From positions 186,001 through 250,000 of the forward strand of contig CAWGMO010000010.1 of the NCBI GenBank assembly GCA_963823735.1: a DNA stretch of 64,000 nucleotides, written 5' to 3'. Position numbers and translations under genes: made by a program. Origin of the DNA: Actinoallomurus sp963823735. GTDB lineage: Bacteria; Actinomycetota; Actinomycetes; Streptosporangiales; Streptosporangiaceae. Positions 52,661 to 63,684 of the stretch are shown here, piece by piece (the first letter of the stretch is position 1; each line of letters opens with the position of its first letter). A model generated the notes under the pieces. That model searched no databases and was not told the DNA's origin. It saw only the letters and a list, made by a program, of their open reading frames with translations.

Positions 52661-54169
52661 CTAAGCCGACCTGGAAATGGGAGCCTTCTCGGTGGAAGAA
52701 CGCCGCCGCGACATTGTCGTCAGGCGTACGGAGCAGACGCGGCCGAACTTGGTCAGCAGGTAGTAGAGGCCGAACCCGCGCGGCCAGTTCGTCACGACAT
52801 TTCCGCTCGCACCTCTGAAGTAGTTGTGGGTGGTCAGCAACGCTGAATCGACCCACTGCTTCCGCAACCAACGCTCGTAGGCACGAAAGTGACTCGGGCG
52901 AACCTCTGCGGCGCCGGCTCCCGAGCGTCGCATCCTCTTCATGATCCCGCTGACGAAATTCATCTGGCACTCGAGTACGAACAGATGGGCACCACTTCCA
53001 TTGGTGTTCGGGCCGTACAACACGAAGAAGTTCGGAAAATTGGGGACCATCATCCCGAGGAAGGCTCTGGCGTCGTCGTTCCATACGTCCTCGTGCAGGT
53101 CCGTTCCCTGGCGCCCGACGACCCGAAGCCCTGACAGAAACTGGGACGCTTTGAACCCGGTGGCGAAAACGATGACGTCCGCGTTACGCTCGACACCCAT
53201 GTCGTCGACCAGCCCGTGCGGCATCACCTTCTGCACCTCATGCGGGACCAGTTCCACATTGGGCCGCTTCAGTGCCGGATAGAAGTCGCTGGAACGGACC
53301 AAGCGCTTGCCGTACACGGGGTAGCCGGGGGTGAGGTGCTCGAGCAGGTCCGGCCGGCCCTCGAGGCTCACGCTCAGAAAGTCACGAACGACGCGCTCCA
53401 CGGCTCGGTTCTGGGCGGTCCCGACTTTCTTCGCACGGCCCCCCTTGATCGATTTTCGGATGCGGTAGAGAGCCCGCGCCCTGCTCCACTGAGAGGTCAC
53501 CCGGCCTGCCCGGCGGTGCCGTTCCATCTCGTCGTACTCGGTGACCGGCTTGGGCAGAACCCAGCCCGGCTCACGCTGGAACACGTAGAGGCGGTTGGCG
53601 ATCTCGGCGACGGCCGGCACCAGGGAAGCGCCGGTCGACCCGGTCCCCACCACGGCGATGTCCCTGCCGGACAGGTCGAGCCCGTCCCTCCATCGCGCGG
53701 CGTGCACGACGTCTCCCTCGAATCGGTCCAGGCCAGGCCAGTTCGGGATCTTCGGTTCGCTGAACAGGCCAACCGCCGAGATCACGACCTCCGCGTCATG
53801 GGTGGCCCCCTGCGCGGTGGTCAGCGTGTAGCGCAGCGCCTCCTCGTTCCATTCGACCGATGCGATCGTCGTATCGAACTGGATGTGCCGGCGCAGGTCG
53901 TACTCATCGATGACGTCGTCGAAGTAGCGCAACAGTTCGTCCCGGCGGGCGTGGCTGCGCGTCCACGGATAGGGTTTGAAAGAGAATCGGTAGACGTCGG
54001 ATTCGGTATCAACCTCGGCACCCGGAAAATTGTTGGATCGCCAACAGCCGCCCGCGTCCGGTAGCCGATCATAGATCGTGAACGAGTCGATCCCTTCTTT
54101 GACCAACTTAACGGCCATGCCGATCCCCGAGAAGCCGGCACCGATGATCGCTATTCTTGGAGTTGCCAT
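52661..54169 (-). CDS. Baeyer-Villiger-type flavin monooxygenase
   Basis: 502 residues. FAD-binding GAGFSGIG (residues 9-16), the NADPH-binding GTGSTG near 175, and the Baeyer-Villiger fingerprint FEGDVVHAARW (F-x-G-x3-H-x3-W) near 155. DAGGCWRSNNFPGAEVDTES is the second family signature. Such enzymes insert oxygen into ketones to give esters or lactones. It lies just upstream of the MHS transporter and near an acyl-CoA catabolic set, so it could open a cyclic ketone for beta-oxidation. The C-terminal 35 residues (VCSVRLTTMSRRRSSTEKAP) look poorly conserved. Substrate unknown. Confidence 0.88.
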   Translation of the reverse strand: MATPRIAIIGAGFSGIGMAVKLVKEGIDSFTIYDRLPDAGGCWRSNNFPGAEVDTESDVYRFSFKPYPWTRSHARRDELLRYFDDVIDEYDLRRHIQFDTTIASVEWNEEALRYTLTTAQGATHDAEVVISAVGLFSEPKIPNWPGLDRFEGDVVHAARWRDGLDLSGRDIAVVGTGSTGASLVPAVAEIANRLYVFQREPGWVLPKPVTEYDEMERHRRAGRVTSQWSRARALYRIRKSIKGGRAKKVGTAQNRAVERVVRDFLSVSLEGRPDLLEHLTPGYPVYGKRLVRSSDFYPALKRPNVELVPHEVQKVMPHGLVDDMGVERNADVIVFATGFKASQFLSGLRVVGRQGTDLHEDVWNDDARAFLGMMVPNFPNFFVLYGPNTNGSGAHLFVLECQMNFVSGIMKRMRRSGAGAAEVRPSHFRAYERWLRKQWVDSALLTTHNYFRGASGNVVTNWPRGFGLYYLLTKFGRVCSVRLTTMSRRRSSTEKAPISRSA

Positions 54170-54254
54170 GGATACCTCGTGCTGAGTAGTGGTGACCTAA
54201 CCGTGTCGAGCGGCCAGGCCAGATCAGTCGGCTCAGGAGCAGGGGTGTCGCATG

Positions 54255-55595
54255 TCACTCCAAATGCCCGAAGGCGGTCTCGCGAACTGCGAAGACAACG
54301 ACGAGGAGTGTGATCAGCCCACCCAGTGCCACGTAGCCGATGAAGAGATTCGGGTGCCCGAGGGATGAGCTGAAATAGGTTCCGATCAGAGGGGCGGTGC
54401 CTCCGAACAGAGATGACGAGACGGCGAACCCCACTCCGCATGCCGTGTAGCGAACGTGCATCGGGAACTGCTCGGCGAACACGGCGCTCGTCGGAGCGAC
54501 GAGGGCGATCAACGCGAGCATGACCATAAGGCAGCCGAGAAGCCCTAGGGCCACGACCCCGGACTCGATCATGGAGAATGCCGGGAACACGACAATCGGC
54601 ATTGCGATGCCTCCGCCGATCAGGACGCGTCGCCGACCCACGCGATCCGACAGAGCCCCCATCGGCACCATGAACACGATCCACAGAATGCTGAGGACGA
54701 TTCCATAGCCGTAGGCCGCCGATGCGGACATTCCGGCGGATGTCTGAAGGTAGGTCGGAAGGTAGATCAGCAGGCCATAGCCGCCGATGACCTGTGCGTG
54801 AATGACGCCGATGACGAGCAACAGCTGCCGCCAGTGCCGGCGGAAGGTCATGAGCACCGGCTTCCTCACCCGCGTGAGCTGCTTGCTCACGAACTCGGGG
54901 CTCTCTGGAGCTCCCCATCGCAGCAGCAGAACGGTCAGCGCCAGCGGAACGGAGAGCAGGAAGGGGATGCGGAACCCGAAGTCGTGAACCTGATCCGCGC
55001 TCAGCAGCGAGATCAGCTTTCCGGTGATCAGCCCGATGAGCGAGCCGGCGCCCGACGCGACGTTGAGTACAGAGCCATAGCTTCCTCGCTTGCCCTCGGG
55101 CGCCACCTCACTGAGGTAGGTCAGCAGGCCACCGATCTGGCCTCCGGTCGCGATCCCCTGGAGGAGCCGTGCCACCGTGAGCCAGATGGGAGCGACGAGC
55201 CCGACCGACGCGTACGTGGGTGCCACGCCGATCAGGACGGTGGCGACGGCCATCAGCATCACGTTCATGACGAGGGTGTTGCGCCGTCCGTGGCGATCGC
55301 CGAAGTGGCCGAAGATGATCGCTCCGACCGGTCGTGCCGCGAAAGCCACGGCGAAGAGGGCGAAGACGTAGAGCAGCCCAGCGACGCTGTCACGGCTGGG
55401 GAAGAACGCTTTGGCCAGCACAGGTGCCAGCAGCCCGAAGATGTAGAAGTCGTAGAACTCGAGGGCGTTCGGCAGGATCGCCGCCACGAGCGCGCGTTTC
55501 CCGCCCAACCGCCGCACGACGCTGTGCAGCTCGTCCTGTCTTTCGACGTCAGACGCCCGGCCGGTTGCGGTGTCCGCATCCTTGCTGTTGATCAT
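54255..55595 (-). CDS. MHS-family (metabolite:H+ symporter) MFS transporter
   Basis: 446 residues from ATG 55595 with GGAG upstream; earlier in-frame codons are non-conserved. About 12 helices. Signatures are ALEFYDFYIFGLLAPVL, ARPVGAIIFGHFGDRHGRR, LLQGIATGGQIGGLLTYLSEVAP and SVPLALTVLLLRWGAPESPEF, the KgtP/ShiA/ProP-like group that imports organic acids or betaines. It is divergent from the IclR genes, which probably control it, and may feed the monooxygenase/beta-oxidation set. Confidence 0.9.
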   Translation of the reverse strand: MINSKDADTATGRASDVERQDELHSVVRRLGGKRALVAAILPNALEFYDFYIFGLLAPVLAKAFFPSRDSVAGLLYVFALFAVAFAARPVGAIIFGHFGDRHGRRNTLVMNVMLMAVATVLIGVAPTYASVGLVAPIWLTVARLLQGIATGGQIGGLLTYLSEVAPEGKRGSYGSVLNVASGAGSLIGLITGKLISLLSADQVHDFGFRIPFLLSVPLALTVLLLRWGAPESPEFVSKQLTRVRKPVLMTFRRHWRQLLLVIGVIHAQVIGGYGLLIYLPTYLQTSAGMSASAAYGYGIVLSILWIVFMVPMGALSDRVGRRRVLIGGGIAMPIVVFPAFSMIESGVVALGLLGCLMVMLALIALVAPTSAVFAEQFPMHVRYTACGVGFAVSSSLFGGTAPLIGTYFSSSLGHPNLFIGYVALGGLITLLVVVFAVRETAFGHLE

Positions 55596-56012
55596 GGCCG
55601 TGTCTCCGTTCAGGGAAGCTTCCGCCGTCAACGTGCCGCGAAGGGCCGACGGTGCCAGCGGTCTCACCAGGGAAGCCCGCCGCCAGTGTTCTGTCAAGTG
55701 GTTGTGCTTCCAAAATAAGGGACACGTCTGCACGAAGCCCTCTCGACCGCGCGGAGGCCATCAACGTGGTGCGACAGGCCTTGCGCGGGATCGGCCGGAG
55801 GCTTGCGGGATGGTGCCGCCGGTCGCGGACCGGCCGACGTCGTCCAGTCACCCAGGACCGCTTCGCCCCGCCAGCACGCCTCTCGATCATTCAGTTCGCG
55901 AGCACGGTATTCTGTAATCTGGTGGCGCGTCCGTTTTACAAGACCGCACCGAAGGCCACTCGGCGCGCATCCGAGCACGTCGAGTCCGCCGAACCGAATC
56001 GATCGGAAGAGG
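55596..56012. promoter_or_regulatory. Divergent promoter region, transporter/IclR
   Basis: 417 bp without a gene. It holds the inverted half-sites TGTAA (55913-55917) and TTACA (55936-55940), 18 bp apart, 73 bp upstream of the IclR start, a plausible IclR site. No terminator or other repeat stands out. Confidence 0.35.
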
Positions 56013-56804
56013 ATGTCTCAGCGCACCAAGCCGGCCTCGACCAATGTGTCGGTGGACAATGCCTTCGCCATCCTCACCCTCTTCGCCGGAACGACCGAAC
56101 CCATCGGCCTGACCGAGCTATCGCGGCTGCTCAGCCTGCCGCTGACCACGACACGGCGAGTCGTCACAACGCTTTGCGACGCCGAGTTCCTTGACCAGCT
56201 CTACAGCGGCGGGCCGTACGTGCCGGGGCTCAGGGTTCAGGAGCTTCTGAACGCGATGTACAACCGGTATCCGGTACGGCGTCGATCGACAAAGGTGTTG
56301 CGCGCATTGGCCGACGCGAGCGGTCAGGCCGCGGTTCTCTATGTCCGCTTTGGTGAGCACAGTCTGCGAATCGCGGGCGCACAGGACCGCCAGCAGGTCC
56401 ACCGTCCGCTGCTGATCGGCGAGGCGCTCCCGATGACGGACAGCCCAAGCGGGCTCGTGATGCTCGCGTATCAGGCCGCGGGCCAGCACGGACACGGCCT
56501 CTCGGCCGAACTCGGTGAGGAATTGCTCAAGATCGAGCAGGACGGTTTCCTGTCCATCGCCTCCGACGGAGTCCGCACCGTTGTCTACCCGCTCTTCGAT
56601 GGGCGCCAGGAAGCGTTCGCCGCACTTGCCCTAGAGGGAGCCACAATCGAGTTCGCGAGACCTACCAAACGGCAGATCTCCACGTGGAAATCGATAGTCG
56701 ATGGTTTCCAAGATCAATGCACGTCGCACCCGGAGTGGACATTCACCCCATTCCAGCAAGCCGATACGCGCGATCTTCACCTCCCGTCGTCGGCGGCGTC
56801 ATGA
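56013..56804 (+). CDS. IclR-family regulator 1 (tandem pair)
   Basis: 263 residues, ATG 56013 with GGAAGAGG immediately upstream. HTH: IGLTELSRLLSLPLTTTRRVVTTL. The effector domain (RSTKVLRALADASGQAAVLYVRFGEH, LPMTDSPSGLVMLAYQ) is shorter and less conserved than usual. The stop overlaps the second IclR start (ATGA), so the two regulators are made together. They may sense aromatic or organic acids and control the transporter or the downstream acyl-CoA genes. Confidence 0.85.
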   Translation: MSQRTKPASTNVSVDNAFAILTLFAGTTEPIGLTELSRLLSLPLTTTRRVVTTLCDAEFLDQLYSGGPYVPGLRVQELLNAMYNRYPVRRRSTKVLRALADASGQAAVLYVRFGEHSLRIAGAQDRQQVHRPLLIGEALPMTDSPSGLVMLAYQAAGQHGHGLSAELGEELLKIEQDGFLSIASDGVRTVVYPLFDGRQEAFAALALEGATIEFARPTKRQISTWKSIVDGFQDQCTSHPEWTFTPFQQADTRDLHLPSSAAS

Positions 56805-57661
56805 CGGACATCGAGGCACAGCCTCTGGCCGGCGAGGGGCGCGTCGGCGAGACATCGGGCAACCAGGCCACCGTCCGGGTCCTGGCGATCCTGTCGGCCT
56901 TTCTGGACGGCGGAGGGAGCCCTGACGGCACATTGGGAGTCACCGAGATCAGCAAGAAGCTCGGGATGACCAAAAGCATGGTGCACCGCGGATTGACGAC
57001 TCTGACGAAACATCAGTACATCGTCCGCGACGCCACGGGGAGCCGCTATGCGCTCGGGCCGGCCGTCGCTCAATTCGGGACCGTGCGCGTTCGGCCTCCG
57101 GACTTGCACAAGCTGTGCCGCCCGGTCGAGGAGGCGCTGTTCGACCTGACCGGAGAGACGGTCTCGATCCACGTGCCCGTCGATGACGTGATCGTGTGTG
57201 TCGACGGCATCGAGGGCCGTGGACCGGTCGCCCGGTGGGTTCCTCTCGGCCGCAGCATTCCCTTGCATGTCAGCCCGGCCTCGCGAGCGGTGCTGGCGCA
57301 TCTTCCCGATGACGAGGTCGAGGCGTACCTGAGCCGACCACTCAAGATCTTCACCGAGAACACCCTGCATACCCCAGAGCAGCTGTGGGCGGAGATTCAA
57401 CGGGTGCGCGCCGACGGCTACGCGCGCTCGCTGGACGACCACTATCCGAAGGGGACCGGAATCGCAATCGGCTTCCCTATTCTGGACGTGAACGAGGAGC
57501 CTCACGGAGCCCTCACAGTGGCCGGCCCTACCAATCGATTCACCTCCAAGAAAATCGACGCTCTCATGGACTCCATGCTGGCGATGGTGAGCCGGCTGAA
57601 TCGGATCACCAAGGTTTACCAGTCCGGCCGCGAGCCGGTCACTCCCTACACCGGCCTATAG
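56801..57661 (+). CDS. IclR-family regulator 2 (tandem pair)
   Basis: 286 residues from ATG 56801. HTH: TLGVTEISKKLGMTKSMVHRGLTTLTKHQYIVRD. Effector domain with VSIHVPVDDVIVCVDGIEG, PLGRSIPLHVSPASRAVLAHLP and YPKGTGIAIGFPILD. It is more typical of the family than its partner. It converges with the acyl-CoA dehydrogenase gene after a 44-bp gap. Regulation target inferred from position only. Confidence 0.88.
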   Translation: MTDIEAQPLAGEGRVGETSGNQATVRVLAILSAFLDGGGSPDGTLGVTEISKKLGMTKSMVHRGLTTLTKHQYIVRDATGSRYALGPAVAQFGTVRVRPPDLHKLCRPVEEALFDLTGETVSIHVPVDDVIVCVDGIEGRGPVARWVPLGRSIPLHVSPASRAVLAHLPDDEVEAYLSRPLKIFTENTLHTPEQLWAEIQRVRADGYARSLDDHYPKGTGIAIGFPILDVNEEPHGALTVAGPTNRFTSKKIDALMDSMLAMVSRLNRITKVYQSGREPVTPYTGL

Positions 57662-57705
57662 GTTTCAACGCCCCGGCCTGCCTGACATAACCGCCGCTCA
57701 AAAGG

Positions 57706-59490
<1,785 letters not shown>

Positions 59491-59682
59491 GCGAATCCTC
59501 TCGTCGCGTCCACCGGCCCCGCGCACCGCGGGACCGTCCGATGCGGACTCCTGGGGCCCGGCCCGCGTGGTTCGAGCCGGCTGCCACCATGGCTATGTAG
59601 CGCATATTGGCACTACTTCCGATATATGATACAACCTGGATGGCTGTCGACGACTGCCGCTCGACCCGACGCGGAGGCACCC

Positions 59683-60051
59683 GTGAGATATGTGCGGATC
59701 TACACCGACGAGGCCGGCGAGACACACTTCGAGGATGTCTCGCTGGCCGGAGACATCCGCCGGTCGCCGGTCTCCAGTGGCGTATCCGAATACGCCCCGC
59801 CGGTCGCGGTGCGCGCCGCGGTGTTCCGCCGTGTCGTTCTCGCGCACCCGTCGGAGCCGCACGTGTCCCCCCGGCGGCAGTTCACCGTGCACCTCGAAGG
59901 CCGGACCGAGGTCGAGGTCAGTGACGGTCAGGTCCGAACCTTCGAACCGGGCGACGTCGTCCTCGTCGAGGACACGACCGGGAAGGGCCACATCACACGC
60001 GAACTCGACGACGGACCCCGGACGTCGCTGTTCATCGAACTCGCCGACTGA
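59683..60051 (+). CDS. Cupin-fold protein
   Basis: 122 residues from GTG 59683 (GGAGG six bases upstream). A single beta-barrel: VRYVRIYTDEAGETHFEDV, SPRRQFTVHLEGRTEVEVSDGQVRTFEPGDVVLVED and RTSLFIEL. The His-rich metal pattern is incomplete (HPSEPHVSP, GKGHITREL), so enzymatic activity is uncertain. It is first in a plus-strand unit with the CoA ligase (17-bp gap) and divergent from the dehydrogenase. Possible sensor or isomerase of a pathway acid. Confidence 0.7.
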   Translation: MRYVRIYTDEAGETHFEDVSLAGDIRRSPVSSGVSEYAPPVAVRAAVFRRVVLAHPSEPHVSPRRQFTVHLEGRTEVEVSDGQVRTFEPGDVVLVEDTTGKGHITRELDDGPRTSLFIELAD

Positions 60052-60068
60052 CGATCGCCGGAGGAAAC

Positions 60069-61619
60069 GTGTATCTGTCGCTGCCCCAACTCGTTGTCGA
60101 GGCACGCAAGCGGTGGCCCGATCGGATCGCACTGGTCGATGACGGACAGCAGATCACCTACCAGGAACTCGCCGACCGGGTCATGACCTACGCCGCCGCG
60201 CTCGCCGCCCGCGGCGTGCGCCGCGGCGATCGTGTCGGCGTCATGGTGCCCAACACCGCGGACTTCCCGGCGATCTACTACGGCGCCCTCTTCCTGGGCG
60301 CGACGGTCGTCCCGATTCACGTCCTGCTTTCCAGCGACGAGATCGCCTACATCGTCCGCGACAGCGGTGCCCGGGTGCTGGTCGTCGACACGGAGGTGCT
60401 CACCACCGCGGCGCCCGCGGCCGCCGCGACCGGAATTCGCATGTTCGCCGTCGGCGAGACGGCTCGAACCACGGCGGATCGCCTGATCGCGGGCTCACCT
60501 GGCCGTCAAGCCGAGATCCCTGCGGTCGAACCCGACGACGTGGCCGTCATTCTCTACACGAGCGGGACGACCGGTGCCCCGAAAGGCGCCATGCTCACAC
60601 ACGCGAACCTCCTGTGGAACGCGGTCATCTCCGCCCGGGACGTCGTCGGCCTCTCCGAGCGGGATCGGATCTTCGGCAGTGTGCCGCTGTCCCATTCCAA
60701 CGGCCAGACGGTGGTGATGAACGCGGCGATATGCGCTGGAGCCGCCGTCGTACTGATGCGACGTTTCGACGGCCGGCAGGCGCTGGAGCTGATCGAACGC
60801 GAGCAGGTGTCAGTCTTCGTCGGGGTACCGACGATGTACACCGCGTTGCTCGCCGCGGCGAGCTCGGATCGGCGTCGCCCGCAGCTGCGGCTGGCGGTCA
60901 GCGGGGCCGCACCATTGCCGACGACGCTGATCGAGCAGTTCCGAGAGGTGTTCGGCACGGAGATCTTCGAAGGGTACGGCCTGACCGAGACATCTCCGGT
61001 GGCCACGTTCAACCAGCCGGTGTTCGGCCGTCGTGCCGGCAGCGTCGGTCACGCGATCTGGGGCCTCGACGTCGAAATCGCACGGCCCGACCTTGAGGGG
61101 CACATCGAGCTGACCAGATCAGGTGAGGTCGGTGAGGTGGTGGTAAGAGGGCACGCGGTGTTCGCCGGCTACCTGAACAATCCGGAGGCGACGGCCGCGG
61201 CCATCAACGACGGGTGGCTGCGCACCGGCGATCTCGGCTGCAAGGACGACGAGGGCTTCCTCCGCATCGTGGGCCGCAAGAAGGAGATGATCCTGCGCGG
61301 CGGCTACAACGTCTATCCGCAGGAGGTCGAGGAGGTGTTGGCGAGGCATCCCGGCATCGCGCTGGTCGCGGTGGTCGGCGGGCCGGACCCCCACTACGGC
61401 GAGGAGGTACACGCGTTCGTCGTGCTCCGCGACGGACCGGAGCCGTCATCCGGGGCGGAGATCATCGAGTGGGCGAAGACGCGATTGGCGCGGTACAAGT
61501 ACCCGCGTCGGGTGCACGTCAGAAATTCGCTACCGCTCGGCCCGAGCGGGAAGATCATGAAGAAGCGGCTGGCCGAGGAGTTGGCTCAGGCCGACGACAG
61601 CGCCTCCGGGGAGATCTGA
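60069..61619 (+). CDS. Long/medium-chain acyl-CoA synthetase (AMP-binding)
   Basis: 516 residues from GTG 60069 (GGAGGAAAC upstream). ANL superfamily: LYTSGTTGAPKGAMLTHANL (P-loop, about residues 160-180), EGYGLTETSPV, RTGDLGCKDDEGFLRIVGRKKEMI and the C-terminal Lys in LPLGPSGKIMKK. It activates a free acid to its CoA ester at the start of the beta-oxidation-like route formed with the dehydrogenase, SDR and thiolase. The exact acid is unknown. Confidence 0.9.
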   Translation: MYLSLPQLVVEARKRWPDRIALVDDGQQITYQELADRVMTYAAALAARGVRRGDRVGVMVPNTADFPAIYYGALFLGATVVPIHVLLSSDEIAYIVRDSGARVLVVDTEVLTTAAPAAAATGIRMFAVGETARTTADRLIAGSPGRQAEIPAVEPDDVAVILYTSGTTGAPKGAMLTHANLLWNAVISARDVVGLSERDRIFGSVPLSHSNGQTVVMNAAICAGAAVVLMRRFDGRQALELIEREQVSVFVGVPTMYTALLAAASSDRRRPQLRLAVSGAAPLPTTLIEQFREVFGTEIFEGYGLTETSPVATFNQPVFGRRAGSVGHAIWGLDVEIARPDLEGHIELTRSGEVGEVVVRGHAVFAGYLNNPEATAAAINDGWLRTGDLGCKDDEGFLRIVGRKKEMILRGGYNVYPQEVEEVLARHPGIALVAVVGGPDPHYGEEVHAFVVLRDGPEPSSGAEIIEWAKTRLARYKYPRRVHVRNSLPLGPSGKIMKKRLAEELAQADDSASGEI

Positions 61620-61635
61620 CCGTACGGGCTTCCCC

Positions 61636-62373
61636 TCATATCGAGACCCCGCCGTCCACCGGGAGCACGACACCGGTGATATAGCGCGCCTCGTCAGAGG
61701 CCAGGAACCCGACCGCCGCGGCCATCTCCCACGCCTCGGCGAACCGGCCCAGCGGGATCTGGGAGACGAGAGCCGCTCGTTTGTCATCGGGAATGGACTC
61801 GATCATCCGTGTTTCGGCATTCGGTGAGATCGCGTTGACGGTGACGCCGAAGCGGGCCAGTTCCTTCGCCGCGGTCTTGGTGAAGCCGATGATGCCCGCC
61901 TTGGCCATCGCGTAGTTCGACTGGCCGACGTTCCCGCGCAGCCCGGTGTAGGACGTGACGTTGATGACGCGCCCGCGTCCGCGTTCCCGAAAGTGCGGTA
62001 CGCAGGCGCGAGTGAACCGGAAGGTCCCTCCCGCGTGCACGGCCAGCACCGTTTCGTAGTCCGTGTCGGAGAGTTTCCACAGCACGCCGTCGCGCAGGAT
62101 TCCGGCGTTGTTGACCAGGACGTCAAGCCGGCCCGTTCGAGCGAGCACGGTATCGACCGCGGCGCCCACCGAACTCGAGTCGCTGACATCGGCGAGTACC
62201 GCGATGGCGTCGACGTCGGCGGCGGCGTGTTCCAGAGCCGTCGCGTCGCTGTCGACCAGCACGACGTCGGCGCCGGCGGTCCGCATGAACCGTCCGATTT
62301 CAAGCCCGATGCCGCGGGCACCGCCGGTGACCACCACGGTCCGTCCGCTGAAATCGTAAGTGATGGTTGACAT
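61636..62373 (-). CDS. Short-chain dehydrogenase/reductase (FabG-like)
   Basis: 245 residues. TGxxxGIG nucleotide site (VVVTGGARGIGLEIG), NNAG in VLVNNAGILRDG, Ser in INVTSYTG and YxxxK in QSNYAMAKAGIIG. Probably the 3-hydroxyacyl-CoA dehydrogenase of the set, directly upstream of the thiolase in reading order on the minus strand (7-bp gap). Substrate not fixed by sequence. Confidence 0.87.
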   Translation of the reverse strand: MSTITYDFSGRTVVVTGGARGIGLEIGRFMRTAGADVVLVDSDATALEHAAADVDAIAVLADVSDSSSVGAAVDTVLARTGRLDVLVNNAGILRDGVLWKLSDTDYETVLAVHAGGTFRFTRACVPHFRERGRGRVINVTSYTGLRGNVGQSNYAMAKAGIIGFTKTAAKELARFGVTVNAISPNAETRMIESIPDDKRAALVSQIPLGRFAEAWEMAAAVGFLASDEARYITGVVLPVDGGVSI

Positions 62374-62380
62374 GGCGCTC

Positions 62381-63601
62381 CTAGCCGATCCGCTCGATGA
62401 TCAACGCCATGCCCTGGCCGCCGCCGACGCACATGGTCTCCAGGCCGAACTGTTCGTCGTGATGGATCAGCGAGTTGATCAGAGTCGAGGTGATACGGGC
62501 GCCGGTCATCCCGAACGGGTGACCCACGGCGATCGCCCCGCCGTTGACGTTGACCTTGTCGAGGTCGATGCCCAGATCACGGTAGGAGGGAATGACCTGT
62601 GCGGCGAAGGCCTCATTGATCTCGACGAGGTCGATGTCGTTGATCGTCATCCCTGCGCTCGCCAGTGCGCGGCGTGACGCCTCGACCGGCCCGTATCCCA
62701 TGATCTCGGGTGACAGCGCGCTGACGCCGGTGGCGACGATGCGGGCGAGTGGTGTCAGGCCCAGTTCGGCCGCCTTGGCGTCACTCGTGATGATCAGAGC
62801 GGCGGCTCCGTCATTGAGCGGGCAGCAGTTGCCTGCGGTGATCCGCCCGTCCGGCCGGAACACCGGCTTGAGCGCGGCCACCGCCTCGTAGGTCACACCG
62901 GCGCGTGGGCCGTCGTCCTTGTCGATCACCGTGCCGTCGGGGAGTGTCACGGGTGTGATGTCCGTGGCCCAGAACCCGTTCGCGATCGCGCGTTCGGCGA
63001 GCCGGTGCGACCGGACACCGAAGTGGTCCATCTCCTCGCGGCCGACGTCCTGGAACAGCGCGAGGTTCTCCGCGGTGTGGCCCATCGAGATGTAGAGGTC
63101 GGGGACGCCCTCGTCCTCGCGCGGATCATGCCATTCGCTCGCGCCTGACTCCGCGCGCTCGGCAGTGCGCTTCTCGGCCTCGGCGTACTTCGGATTGTGG
63201 GTGTCCGGCCAGCCGTCGGCGCTGCCTCTGCCGTAGCGAGAGACGGTCTCGACTCCGGCCGACACGAAGGCGTTCCCTTCGCCGGCCTTGATGGCGTGGA
63301 AGGCCATCCGGGTCGTTTGCAACGAGGACGAGCAGTACCGGTTCACCGTCGTGCCGGGCAGGAAGTCGTAGCCGAGTTGAACGGCCACGGCCCGGGCGAG
63401 GTTGTCTCCCGCTTCGCCGGCCGGCTGGGCACAACCGAGCATCAGGTCGTCGAGATCGCGCGGATCGAGCTGAGGCACCTTGTCCAGCGCGGCACGCACC
63501 ATCTGGGTGGCGAGGTCGTCCGGACGGACGCTCGCCAGGGAACCCTTGACGGCTCGGCCGATCGGTGATCGGGCGGTGGCGACGATGACGGCTTCGGGCA
63601 T
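62381..63601 (-). CDS. Acetyl-CoA C-acyltransferase (thiolase)
   Basis: 406 residues. Nucleophile Cys in TTVNRYCSSSLQTTRMAF (about residue 90), His in GGAIAVGHPFGMTGAR (about 350) and Cys in GLETMCVGGGQGMALI near the end, all intact. Completes a beta-oxidation-like pathway with the dehydrogenase and SDR. First gene of the minus operon thiolase-SDR, downstream of the partial lipocalin-like gene. Confidence 0.93.
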   Translation of the reverse strand: MPEAVIVATARSPIGRAVKGSLASVRPDDLATQMVRAALDKVPQLDPRDLDDLMLGCAQPAGEAGDNLARAVAVQLGYDFLPGTTVNRYCSSSLQTTRMAFHAIKAGEGNAFVSAGVETVSRYGRGSADGWPDTHNPKYAEAEKRTAERAESGASEWHDPREDEGVPDLYISMGHTAENLALFQDVGREEMDHFGVRSHRLAERAIANGFWATDITPVTLPDGTVIDKDDGPRAGVTYEAVAALKPVFRPDGRITAGNCCPLNDGAAALIITSDAKAAELGLTPLARIVATGVSALSPEIMGYGPVEASRRALASAGMTINDIDLVEINEAFAAQVIPSYRDLGIDLDKVNVNGGAIAVGHPFGMTGARITSTLINSLIHHDEQFGLETMCVGGGQGMALIIERIG

Positions 63602-63684
63602 TGTGTCGGAGCCCTTCTCGGAACGAAATTCGATGGGGTGACGGGCTCGGCCGGTATCCCCGTACCGCTGCCCAAGGTGAGCCG

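Noticed and set aside
59603..59628. CATAT/ATATG inverted half-sites upstream of the cupin gene
   Set aside because: Five-base arms 16 bp apart are too short to claim as an operator; probably just the AT-rich promoter.
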